From assembly GCA_016802295.1 (NCBI GenBank), contig JAESIW010000071.1, positions 582,507 through 646,506 on the forward strand: 64,000 nucleotides of DNA, written 5' to 3'. The position numbers and the translations under genes are program-made. The notes below the pieces were generated by a model. That model was not told where the DNA came from. It saw only the letters and a list, made by a program, of their open reading frames with translations, and made no database searches. Below are positions 53,938 through 64,000 of the stretch, in pieces. This stretch comes from Brachionus rotundiformis (Eukaryota; Rotifera; Eurotatoria; Ploima; Brachionidae). The stretch's first letter is position 1. Every line of letters starts with the position of its first letter.

Positions 53938-54389
53938 GGCAGCTTTTCGTTTTCTCTTCTTGTTAATATCAATGGACCTTGTAAATACAAAAACGAAAAA
54001 AAAATAATTTTTTTTTTTCTTAATTAATTTTTTTGTTTGGTTCTCCTGCTTTTTAGTTTAAATTAAATGTATTATCTGTCTGTATTGTTCAAGAATTGTT
54101 TTTTTTTTTTCTTTTTTGTTTTTCTTTATTTTTTTTAATATTTTAATAAGCTTTCAAACTTTTAATTTTTATTGTTTACCCGAATGTTTAGGTCTTTTTC
54201 TAATATTACTATCAACAATCCAAAATATTTTTAAATTTAAATAAAAATTTTTAGTAAGAAATATTTTATTAAAAAAAAAGTTGGCAAAAGGTGTTTGTTC
54301 AAAAACAAAATAGAAAACAGTCTAAAAATTTGATGAACAAGTAGTTATGGGACTGCAGTTTAGAAATATATGCTAACGCCGAGCGGTCT
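53938..54389. other. 3' flank of NF-YA copy 2
   Basis: About 450 bp with long T runs (3' UTR-like). No gene seen. Confidence 0.5.
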
Positions 54390-55010
54390 ATAAAAGCTGT
54401 GACAGTCTTTCGTTTCTTTCTTTGCCCAATATCAAACACTTCTGTGTCGACACTCGCTTTAAAGCCATTGAATGTCTCTGACTTGACAACACTTAGCGTT
54501 ATATCATTTTGATCTGAAACCAACCTGTTAGTCAGAAAGTTATATCTTGATGTAACTTGTTTGCAAATTTCTTTCTCTAGTTTCATGTTAGGTTTTCTTC
54601 TTAGGTTCAGGCTCAAACTTGCAGCCAGGTTAATATTTTCATGATGGTTGACTATTTTGAACATTCAAATAAGATCCCCTCTTGCTCTACAGTTTTCTAA
54701 GATCATCAAGTCAAAAGCCCATTAGCCTTTCTTGTTACAACTTTTCCTTCAAACATTGGGCTACCCTCGTCGCTCTTCTTTGGACTCTTTCGATAATGTT
54801 TATGCTAGCTGTTGTTGATGGGTTCTAAATACTAACAGCGTGTTCAAGATGCGGTCTGACAAGCCTATGTATAAAAGTCTAAAAGTTTCTTTGTTCAAAC
54901 ATACCAACGCATTCCAGATTTGACCTAATACTCTGTTTGACTTTAGATGCCACAGATGAACACTGTTCGTTTTGACATTTGTGAGTATTGAAAAAAAAAA
55001 TTAGAGAATG
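54390..55010 (-). mobile_element. Decayed CR1/Jockey-type LINE C-terminal fragment
   Basis: Minus-strand reading, from high to low coordinates: SVASKVKQSIRSNLECVGMFEQRNF, stop, HRLVRPHLEHAVSI (near 54850), ERVQRRATRVAQCLKEKL, ERLMGF, then in another frame MFKIVNHHENIN, SRYNFLTNRLVSDQND and SETFNGFKASVD. These are the familiar thumb and C-terminal motifs of CR1/Jockey-like reverse transcriptases (LVRPHLEYA, VQRRAT, MFKIVHG, NFFTNRVV). Stops and frame changes mean it is dead. It ends near 54390. Confidence 0.85.
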
Positions 55011-57093
55011 AGTGAAAGTGCTTTTTGGGAGAGGCACATGAAGTTTTTCAGAAAGCAGCATTTATTAGGATTAACAGCTTTATTTGAAGTAGAGAGTCTA
55101 GTTTTCTCTCGTTTTAGAGTTGTTGAGAGCGTAAGGATTGTGCTTGCCCTGCATGCTTCTTTAAATAATTTTAGCAGCTAGAATAGTCAATCTCACGTGT
55201 CTCTCTCCGAGGCTCACATTATTCAACCTCAGTAAACTCTTCATTAGCTTAAGGTTTAAGGTATTTAAGCTAAATTTGTAAGACCCGGTAGATTTTTTAT
55301 TCATAAAAATAAATCAATTTGTAGGCTGGGCAAATTGATTTATTAGGCTTACTCTACTCCCTGGTCAAATTGGGCCTTTCATACTAGTTATAATTTGTAA
55401 CTAGTCTTGTTGCTGGAATTAGATTTAAACTAAACTCGTAGTTACTAGGCTGTATTCATAACTAATAGTTTATTGGAACTTAGAGACAATTTAGTAAATA
55501 GAATGATATTCAAAGGATATATAAGAAGGAAGATTCTGATTTGAAGAAATTAATTTTTTTTTCTTATATTTATAGCTCCAGATTTGAGCTTAATAAAGTT
55601 TCTAAAACCAGTCTATTCTTTCCAATGCCAAAGTCTAATCGCAGTCCTAAGCTAACCGCTAACAATACTTTGGTTGGCAAATTTGGTCTTATGTTCAAGT
55701 CATCAAGTTTTGAGGCCAAGTTACAGGCTAGGTAAAAACTCTCAAATGTATCTGCAGTAGGTAACATGTTAAAAAATGCTAAAAAGCCTTTAATCATAAA
55801 AAACAGGATCCACTTATCGCATAAAGTGCAAGTTTTGCCTAAACCCTTAACCCATCAAAATCTCTACTGATTTTGGTAATATTTTACTTGTAATGAGTTC
55901 TAGTTAATTGAGTTTATCCGAGATCTCGATGGATAAAGGGCTATAAATATTTTAGACGTTCTTGGCGAGGAGAATTTTTTTTATAAGAAGCTAAAATAGA
56001 GTGTTAGTTATTAATCATTTATTAAGTCAAATAAAATAAATTAAATATTAAAAAAAGCAGATTAGATTCTATAATAAAATGCACTATTGATCTTATGTTC
56101 AGTTATCTCATTTGAAAGATGTCCAAGTATAATTACAGCCTAATTCTAATATCTAAAGATTAACTCTTTGAATCGAAATGATGTGGTCTCCTCAAGCTGC
56201 TCTAGAGCATGTGCTGAAGCAAGCTGTATACTTATTCTTGAACTGTACTGTATACTCGGAAAATTTCAAAAATCAATCGCAAAAATAACATTCACTGCTC
56301 GCCCAGGAGCTTTAAAAGTTTCTTTCAATTTGATCGTTTCAATTCAGAAAAACTTGAATAACTCTTTTACCTTAAGGAAATATTTACTTCTGTAAAATGC
56401 CTAATCTTTAAACAACTTTGCTTGATCCGAAAATATGTTTCTGCACAAACTCTACAGAGTAATTGCTCAGTCAACTGCAGAGCTATTTGCAGACCTATCT
56501 TTCTGCTTAAAGCAAATTTGCTTACAATTAAGCATTTTACAGAACTATACAATCAAATAAGATCATCCAGTTGGATTATATCTGTCAAACAAATGTTAAC
56601 AAAATTAAGAGATTTTTGTTATTAAATTTGGTCACATGGTCACATGACCAGCTTGATTTGAACCTAGACAAGAGAACAAAACTGAATGAACGCTTTCGCA
56701 TTTTTATTGATAAAAAATGACATAATCATAATCGGGAGACAAATATCAAAATAATAATGTTCTTACACTCATATTCCATGCATATAAAGCTTACATTTAA
56801 ATAAAATAAATTATAAAAATCTAAATTTATTTTTTCTTCATTATAACATCATCTCTAGCTACTTTAATATTCATTCTCTTTCTCTCTCTCTCTCTTTACC
56901 AATATGTCTCCATTTCTTGTTCAAGAACTCACTCGCTCAGCTAAATTCTTGATCTATTCAGACTCTTTACAACTAGTTTAATAACTAGTTGTTTTATATG
57001 ATTTGGAAAATATCAAAAATAGCCAAATTTAGTTTATAATAAAAAAAATAAAATTTTCTATCTATCAAAACATTAAAAGGTTTACTACTCAAG
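55011..57093. other. Intergenic region, largely unrecognised
   Basis: About 2.1 kb. It is somewhat less AT-rich than other spacers. A 75-codon minus-strand frame at 55570-55797 (with FYLACNLASKLDDL) and frames on both strands at 56168-56625 have no motif I know and may be repeat remnants. A CT microsatellite lies at about 56871-56896. Confidence 0.4.
56871..56896 (+). repeat. CT microsatellite
   Basis: A run of CT dinucleotides with one TTT interruption, upstream of the V-ATPase gene. Confidence 0.9.
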
Positions 57094-58488
57094 ATGTCTT
57101 CAAATTGGGACAATTTTTGGCTAATTTCGGTGCCTGGCGAGAAAACACCACAAGAATCATGGGAAAAAGTAAGCAAAACATTGGCACCGTACTCAAGCGT
57201 GTTCAAATTTAACATTCCCAATCTGAAAGTGGGAACTTTGGACCATTTGTTCGGTCTATCCGACGACCTGACCAAAATGGACACTTTTATCGAGTCAGTT
57301 ACACGTAAAGTGGCCCAGTATTTTAGTGAAGTGCTCGAGCATGAGAAGGACAAGCTGGCCGAGAACTTGGTGGCCAACAACGCCGACTGCTTCACTTATG
57401 TGACCAATTTCGAATGGGATAATGCCAAATATCCGCCTAAACAAGCCCTTAAGTCAATAGCTGAGACCATATCCAAACAAGTGTCTCAAATAGAGAACGA
57501 TTTGAAGAGTAAATCCACTGCCTACAACTCAATCAAGCAGTCACTGACCGCTCTACAAAAAAAACAAACGTAAGCTAAAAATAAAATTTATCATCTAGAT
57601 AGATAATTAGTAGTTTTATGATTTGTATTTTAAAGTGGCAGCTTGCTCACCCGTAACCTGGGCGACATACTCAAAAAAGAAGACTTTGTCCTAAACTCGG
57701 AATATTTGCAAACATTGATAGTTGTTATTCCAAAGTAAGATCTGACACACACACACATACACACACATACACATATATATAAAAAAATTATCTTATCTGT
57801 TTATAAATTTATTTATTTTTTTTAATTTAAATTAAGGAGTTCGCAAGACGAGTGGTTTGCCAATTATGAGACATTGTGCGAGTATGTGGTGCCGAGATCG
57901 TCGAAAAAGCTGTACGAAGACGGCGATCAGGTGATGGTCAATGTGACCATGTTCCAGAAAGTTGTAGACACGTTCAAAATGAAGTGCCGTGATCGCAAGT
58001 ACATGGTAAGAGATTTTCAGTATGACGAAAACGCCATTAGCAAGGACAATGAACAGCTCAAAACACTGGAACAAAACAAAAAGGACAAATTTGGTCCTTT
58101 GGTCCGATGGCTCAAAATAAACTTCTCCGAGTCATTCATGGCATGGATACACATAAAAGCACTTCGAGTATTTGTCGAAACAGTGCTTAGATACGGCCTG
58201 CCAGTCAACTTTCAGGCCGTCATTGTCAAACCACAGAAAAAAAATGCCAAAAAGCTGCGCGAAATGCTGGACACCATGTACGCGCACCTCAGCGCCACAA
58301 GCGACTTGTCCAAAAAAGAAGTAATCTAATCATATCCAAACCATTCACTAGGCACTTTAAAAATTTAAACATTTTTTTTTAAGCTAAGTAGCGCGATGGA
58401 AATTCCGGGCTTGATGAGCAATACAGACTATTATCCATACGTGTACTACAGTCTTAATTTGGATTTTTTGGAAAATAATCGATACTAA
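57094..58488 (+). CDS. ATP6V1C: V-type ATPase V1 subunit C, 4 exons
   Basis: Exons inferred: 57094-57569, 57636-57734, 57837-58320, 58384-58488, giving 387 aa, close to the 382 aa of human subunit C1. FWLISVPGEKTPQESWE opens the protein as in all subunit C. FNIPNLKVGTLDHL, NLGDILKKEDFVLNSEYLQTL, WFANYETLCEYVVPRSSKKL, FGPLVRWLKINFSE, AWIHIKALRVFVETVLRYGLP and the C-terminal YYPYVYYSLNLDFL are in family order. Subunit C joins the V1 motor to V0 through the stalks and is released during regulated disassembly. Coding sequence is GC-richer than flanks, as expected for a highly expressed gene. Intron 2 contains a CA microsatellite. Confidence 0.97.
57742..57782 (+). repeat. CA/TA microsatellite in V-ATPase C intron 2
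   Basis: Alternating CA repeats broken by TA, then a TA run, just after the donor GTAAGATC of intron 2. Confidence 0.92.
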
Positions 58489-61400
58489 GTCAAAAATCAA
58501 TAAAATATATATATATTTTATAAAATTTTAATTCGAGTTAATTCCGCTAATTTTTTTTTCTATTTATTAGAGAGAACATAATCCCTTTTATATATATATA
58601 CATTTATATTATTTAATAAACTAAAATGCATTTAGATTTAAAAAATTTTTTTTTCTAATTATCTTAAAAAATTTTATTTAAAAGTAATTGTCCTATTTCG
58701 TAAAACAAAAGAAATTGCGGTCCTCAAAGCATTTCTTCTATTCGAAAATATTCCATTACAAAAAAGTACCACAAAGAAAAATGTATTTTTTACATTGATG
58801 TATTTTCTTTTAAGCAAGACACATTTTTTATAAATAAATAATTTGAATAAAGGATAATTTTGATTTTTAATGTACTGTAAAAAGCTTTATTTAAGTTATT
58901 GAACGTTCTAAAGTTCTAAGAATGGAATTCTTATTCATACCTAAATGCTCGGTATATTTTCATAGTGCTAATGTTAATGAAAATACATTAAAATAATTTC
59001 TTAATTGTTGTTGAATGTTCTAATGGTCAATGTTGAATGCTTAATTTGAATTTTAAAGAAAAAAAATTTCACCAAGAAAGTATTTCTTCCCTTTAATAAA
59101 ATGGACTCACTCACATAAAATAAAAAAGTTTGGCTTTTTATCTCTTCATTTTACATTTGACATGAGTTCATTTTTGAATTTTATTTTTTTATTTATTTGT
59201 TTGAAAAAAAACCAAAAAAGACTATATCTATCTAGCTTTATTTTTTAACTCACTTCGTGAATCCTTATTTAAGTTTTTATTATAATAATTTTCTTTTATT
59301 TTTTCATTAAATTAATAAAAATAAAGTCGAAAGTGAAATAGAGTTCTAAAATGCTTTGTGAGGAGTTGGAGGATACGGTGGATTTTCTTTTCAAACAAGA
59401 CACATTTTTTTGTAAATAGATAATTTGTTTAAGGTACAATTTTGATTGAAATACAGGCAGGTTTTCTCTATTAGGGGAAATACGGTATTTAAATAGGTTG
59501 ATTTGCTCAACATAAAAATATGTCTATATTTTGAAAAATAAAAAAAAATCACATGCTTTTATTTGATCATTAAATAGCAATAATTTTTAAGCATGATAAT
59601 AAACTTAAATTTGCCAAGAAGATTTAAGTTGGTAAGATGCGATTTAATTAAAAAGATTTTACAAACAAATAAATTGAGAAAAGCAGGATAAAAATTTAAC
59701 TTGAGCCTTATTAAAAAGATCCTTTGGTTAGCTTAGAAGAATCTAAGTAATAACTCGAAAAATGTTGATTTTTACAACTAAAATATTTATATCAATAAAA
59801 ATAATTTAAATGACTGAGTAAAAATTTTGATTTTGACATAAAATATTAAGAATATTAAAAATTACTTAATCAATATTGATGATTTAAGATTTCGTAAAAT
59901 TTAAGAAATTATATTGTTAATATCTGTGGAATATTTTCAGTATTTTTGGAGAGGTAAAACTTTTTTTTAATTAAAAAATTTTTCAATGGTCAAGTAAAAA
60001 AGAAACATAAATATGAATTAGGACTAAATCAAAAGTAAAATTAATTTTTATTTTAGATTTTTAACTTTAATTTTTTCCCAAATATATAGAATGATTTTCA
60101 TCAAGTATAACTAAGAAAAAAAAACTTAATTAACACTTTAAATAAATACAGTCATGAGTCTAAATTATTTCAAAAAAGGACAAGTTTAACATAAATTAAA
60201 CTAAAAAAGGTCGGATTTTTTGATCCGACTTTTAAGGATTCCAAAAATTTATCAAACTTAATAAAATGCATTATAATTAAACAATAATTATCAATTCATA
60301 AAATTTTATTTAATTTGTTTTTACATTTAATATCCAATTGACCATCTATTTTTTTTAATTTTTTTAACACAAAACAAAAACTAAGACTCTGAAGAAATAG
60401 AACTTTGTGCCAGAGACATTTTTTGTTAGTTTCAGCACAAATGGGGATACCAACTTCAACTCATGCATGTACAGGTAAAATTGGACAATCTATTGTACAT
60501 TCAGCATTTTAACATTCTACAATTGAATGTTTTACCACGAGCTATCAAGACTATTAATCTATTTAGTCAAATAAATATATATTCTAATGCTTTAAAATCA
60601 AAGCCAAAATCTGAAAAATACTTTTTCTATTTAATTAATTACTAATTTAGAAAAAAATAACAAAAATAGTAAAATATTTGAAGAGAATATGATTTAAGTT
60701 GTTTTTATCCACTTGTAAATTGTTTATCAAAGGTATATCTGTGTATGTGTATGAATATCAAATTTTAGAAAATTTTACAAATATTCCACAATGAATCTAA
60801 ACACATTGGGCTTAATTTTTTAATTTTAATTTCTATTTATAAAAACAGGATATTCAAGTATTTAGAGTATTTTGTTTGGACTAGGATAAGGCAAAAAACG
60901 ACAACTAAAGGTCACTATTTAGAAAAATATTTAAACTGAATATGATAGCAAAAGGTTAAGTGATCCTATTTGGTAAGTCCCAGGGATACAATGCAAATTC
61001 AAATGGCCTTTAAGATTCTAATTTTTGTCCTAGGATCAAAAATGAGCTTATCCGCGCAGTTTTCGAATTTCACTAGCTCATTCATTCACTCACTCACTCA
61101 CTCACTCGCCCTCTCCAAAGAAACTATTCGTGCTAATTTTTTCTATTTTATTTTATTTTTATTAATAAAATCTTAATCAAAGAAAAATAATAAAAGAAAA
61201 TCTAAACCTTAAAAATTTCATGACTAAATAGTCAAAGCGAAGAGACCAAACAGAAGTTTTTATTCCTCAAATTATTCTCAACCTAACATAAAAATAATAA
61301 GAAAAATAAATTCAAAATTAAAATATTAAAAAAATTTCTTTCTTTTTGTTTTAGGTCTCCCATGTTCAAGAACTAGAATTCTCATTAGGAAGTTTGTTAT

Positions 61401-61726
61401 ACAAAAAAAAAAAAAGCAAAAAAAATAGTTTTGCTATTTATCTAGCATTAGTTTTTGGCGACTCGTAGACATAGAGCATTGTTTGAACAGATTAAACTAT
61501 GCAGTACAAATAATAATATATTTAATTAGCGTATTCAAATCGCTTTTAAAGGAAACTAAAAATGTTGATTAGCGCGTTTGGAGAAACGCTTTTATTCAAT
61601 TCTATTCTATTTTCATAAGCATGGAATTTAGTCTTTTTTTATTATTATAATAATTTAATAAAGCCTAAAAAAACTGTGTCATTGGAAATTTTAGATATTT
61701 TTTTGATTTAATAGATTAGCAAAACA
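58489..61726. other. Gene-poor intergenic region
   Basis: About 3.2 kb of strongly AT-rich sequence. I accept no ORF. It contains a direct repeat pair (58802-58870 and 59383-59452), a small inverted repeat near 60210 and a short CACT microsatellite at about 61085-61107. Confidence 0.5.
58802..58870 (+). repeat. Direct repeat, first copy (second at 59383-59452)
   Basis: TTTTCTTTTAAGCAAGACAC and about 50 following bases recur at 59383 as TTTTCTTTTCAAACAAGACA with similar continuation (ATAATTTG...AATTTTGATT). The two copies lie about 580 bp apart and differ at roughly one base in six. Confidence 0.7.
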
Positions 61727-63036
61727 ATGACTGAACTGATCGATATCGATTGTGACTGTGGTCGTCAAGTAAATATCTCAATTGATTTATGCTTTTTTCC
61801 TCATTTACTCCTTGCGGTGCACAGTGTTGAATTCCGCCTTTAATAAGCCTTTTCCAAAACCACAGGTATTCAGGGACATAATTTTTTTTTCCTTATTCAC
61901 TCCTTGTGGAGCGTAGGGTCATTACTTTTGAGTTCCACTCAAGTCGATCTTTTGCCTTTACCTTTGCTTCTCTCCATGCCATTCCCATTTCGATGAGATC
62001 TTTCGTGATTGTTGACCTCCATGTTACTGCTGGTCGCCCTTGAGGTGTCCATTGAAGGGCCTTTTTTGGTATCCGTGTTCTTGATGCATTGACTTAATGG
62101 CTCTAATTTTGTCATTCTGTAAAGGTCAGCATTCGACAGTGTCAGATGCCAGTGTATCCCGAAAATCCTCCGCAGGCTTCCAGTGTGGAAGGTGTTAAGG
62201 CTTTTTCTGTCAGATTCACTCATCCCCCAACATTCACTTCCGTACATCAATGTTGCTTTTACTAAACTGTTGTATAGTTTAAGTTTTGTTTCCTTGCTGT
62301 AGCTTTTTGATTTCCATGCTGGTCGGAGTCTAGCATAGACTCTCTTTGCTTTAGCAAGTCTATTGTTAACAGAGACATAATTGGGGACTAATTAATCAAG
62401 ATAAAAATGGGAAACTCTTTTATGCGGAATCTTCTTATGTTAGCAAAGTGCAGAACTACAGAAAAGCACATGCAACACCAAGTATAAAGACTGTTTCATT
62501 ACAGGCTTGGTCATCAGATGCGCAATGACCGACGTTGTATCGGCCATTGGGCTTGTTTGTCTCTTGGTTTTTGATTTTAAGTTAACATTACGCGCTTGCA
62601 GGAGAGTCCTCTGGCCAACCGCCAAATTCTCATTTCTTCTTCCTTCGATATCCCACCCTCTTGGCGGCTGATCAAATTTACTTACTTGGCAGTAATTGAA
62701 AAAAAATTTAAGGTGAGAAGCGCTGAAGAAATGGCTAGTTTTGTCAATCAGAGCGATGATCATCAAGTAAGCCGACTTAAATAGCTACAAATAAAATTCT
62801 TCATTTCTAATTTATTATTTTAGACAAGTAAGATGACATAAATTAATGCCGATTACAATTTAATCCTAATCGTCTAGATTCAAATCATCATGATGGTTTG
62901 TCATTAGATGAACAAAAACAAGTGGACCGCACCGAGCTCTTTTTGGCCAAAGTAAACGCTCATATAACAAGTCAAATATTGGCTAATCAAGACGATTCAA
63001 GTTTTTTCTTACACAAAGATATCACTTTTAGCAAAA
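61727..63036 (+). CDS. 5' exons of an unrecognised gene running off the window
   Basis: Exons inferred: 61727-61768 (starting MTELIDIDCDCGRQ), 62602-62766, a 4-nt exon 62824-62827, and 62878-63036, ending at donor GTAAG with phase 1, so more exons should lie downstream. Exon 2 has SSFDIPPSWRLIKFTYLAV and a charged helical end; exon 4 has LDEQKQVDRTELFLAKVNA and ITSQILANQDDSSFFLHKD. I do not recognise the family and see no signal peptide or membrane segment. The 833-bp first intron holds a minus-strand LINE relic. The joining is supported by splice sites and frame only, so the gene model is tentative; exon 2 could also end early at the internal AAG|GTGAG. Confidence 0.5.
61893..62375 (-). mobile_element. 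RTE-like LINE C-terminal fragment, relatively intact
   Basis: Minus strand from 62375: RLAKAKRVYARLRPAWKSKS, then KLYNSLVKATLMYGSECWG, LNTFHTGSLRRIFGIHW and SNADLYRMTKLEPLSQCIK. A deletion with frame shift removes the WLGH block, after which another frame gives ALQWTPQGRPAVTWRSTITK and DLIEMGMAW and ends MTLRSTRSE plus TAA at 61893. This is the 3' end of a non-LTR retrotransposon ORF. The long open stretches suggest it is younger than the relics at 13838 and 31250. It lies in the first intron of the gene starting at 61727, antisense to it. Confidence 0.87.
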
Positions 63037-64000
63037 GTAAGATACTTTTGGCACATTTTATTCATTGTTTGGTTAAATTTGTACAGATTAATTTTCAAAA
63101 ATATTTAAGACTTCGTCAAATAAGTTTTTTTTCTTTTTTTTTTTTTTTTTACTTTTTTTTGTGTTTTTGATGATGAAAATATTTTAAGCTTTCTTTAATT
63201 AAATGTTTCTGAAGCCATTTAGTTCACTCATTAAATTAGCTCTTTCGTGTGTTCCAAATAAAAGCTTCTCGTTTAAATCTATTTTCTAGACATGCCAAGC
63301 TTAAAGCTAAAATAAAGTAAAGTCAATTATCAGGCAAGAGACCATTGGTATTAGGGGCAAAACACTTCAAAACGACAAGACAATTTTCTTAATTTATTTT
63401 GGACATGTAGAGAAAAAAAATAAAATAAATATTGATGACACTAATGGAAGCTTTTTAGACCTTTGTTGACAATTAAAGATAAGCTCGACTGATTTGCTTT
63501 ATTCCATTCTGTACACAGAGAGAGAGAGAGAAAGAGAGAGAAGGGCATTATACGACCGCTTGCTGATTGACACACATTTTAACCCAAATTTGGTCCAATT
63601 TGGGTCGAGCTAGACAATCTATCTGATATAGTGGAGCGTTGTTTTTAAAAATGTTCAAGGGTTTTTGAAATTAAATCAAAAATTAATTAAATTGTTTTAA
63701 ATAGAGACCGTTGTGTATATTGTTTGCCTAATCTAAAATTAATTCAGCAATTAGCTTATTTCGGGTTTATAAATGTGTTTGTGTATTTTTTTAATTAATT
63801 TCTTAAGTAATCGACAATCTTGAAATATTTTAGTTAGAAACAACAAAATATTTTAAGTTTTTTTTTTTTGATTTTTTTAATTTTTTAATCATAGATAGTG
63901 GTTAGGTATTTTTTTTAATCTAGAATTTTCGACTAGGTCAATTAGTTTTATTAGATTGTTAATGCTTGACATTTGAAAACAACCACAACAACAACAAAAT
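63037..64000. other. Intron or spacer at the window edge
   Basis: About 960 bp without a gene I can support; it is probably intron of the gene starting at 61727. A GA microsatellite is at about 63519-63543 and long T runs occur at 63130-63160 and 63860. Confidence 0.45.
63519..63543 (+). repeat. GA microsatellite
   Basis: Run of GA dinucleotides with one AAA interruption. Confidence 0.9.

Noticed and set aside
55570..55797. 75-codon minus-strand frame and overlapping plus-strand frame
   Set aside because: No motif, no splice context and no start context; could be part of a decayed repeat.
60970..61176. 68-codon plus-strand frame containing a Ser/His/Leu repeat
   Set aside because: The repeat is translation of the CACT microsatellite; the rest lacks any signal.
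1..64000. CRISPR arrays, bacterial operons or rho-independent terminators
   Set aside because: The window is eukaryotic nuclear DNA with spliceosomal introns; tandem repeats here are minisatellites and microsatellites, not spaced repeats.
1..64000. Rotifer spliced-leader gene or other small nuclear RNA genes
   Set aside because: I scanned for familiar small RNA sequences and saw only the tRNA-Glu; absence by eye is not proof.

Overview
This window is nuclear DNA of an AT-rich invertebrate animal. The evidence is spliceosomal GT-AG introns mostly of 50-90 bp, the standard stop codons, and single-copy animal genes (ANAPC1, NEK9, TAF5, NDUFAF6, V-ATPase subunit C, NF-YA). There are no operons, and many non-LTR retrotransposon relics. 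The very low GC, tiny introns and style of LINE fragments suggest a monogonont rotifer such as Brachionus, but that is inference.

Layout. 0-7 kb: a MACROD-type macrodomain gene, a decayed DEG/ENaC copy, a coiled-coil gene, tRNA-Glu, a scrap of the coiled-coil gene, an intact DEG/ENaC channel and a JmjC oxygenase. 7.5-17 kb: an 11-exon ANAPC1 gene, rebuilt exon by exon with a continuous frame of 2307 codons. 17-25 kb: a proline-rich EF-hand protein, a minus-strand NAD(P) reductase, a five-exon NEK9 kinase and a minus-strand pentameric channel-like gene without a Cys-loop. 25.6-29 kb: two secreted-protein genes, one Apple/EGF/C-type lectin and one with four tandem pairs of an unrecognised cysteine module. 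29.7 kb: a Tctex1-domain gene. 31.2-32.9 kb: a nested retrotransposon relic with a visible target-site duplication. 33.2-38.8 kb (minus): a triple adenylate kinase with a charged head. 40.6-42.9 kb (minus): two tandem TLCD4-like genes. 43.4-46.3 kb: TAF5. 46.5-51.1 kb: NDUFAF6, a broken segmental duplication and an acidic protein. 51.2-53.9 kb: two NF-YA genes in tandem. 57.1-58.5 kb: V-ATPase subunit C. 61.7 kb to the edge: the first exons of an unrecognised gene, including a probable 4-nt microexon.

Themes. Local duplication followed by decay recurs: DEG/ENaC, the coiled-coil gene, NDUFAF6 plus its neighbour, the TLCD4 pair, the NF-YA pair and 237-bp repeats. LINE relics of at least two kinds sit in introns and spacers. 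The genes are ordinary housekeeping and signalling loci and do not form one pathway. The most unusual items are the alternating-module secreted protein, the Cys-loop-less channel, the CCAAT cluster before the second NF-YA gene, the nested LINE, and the microexon. Exon boundaries were inferred by eye from splice consensus, frame continuity and remembered family conservation; no alignment was run.
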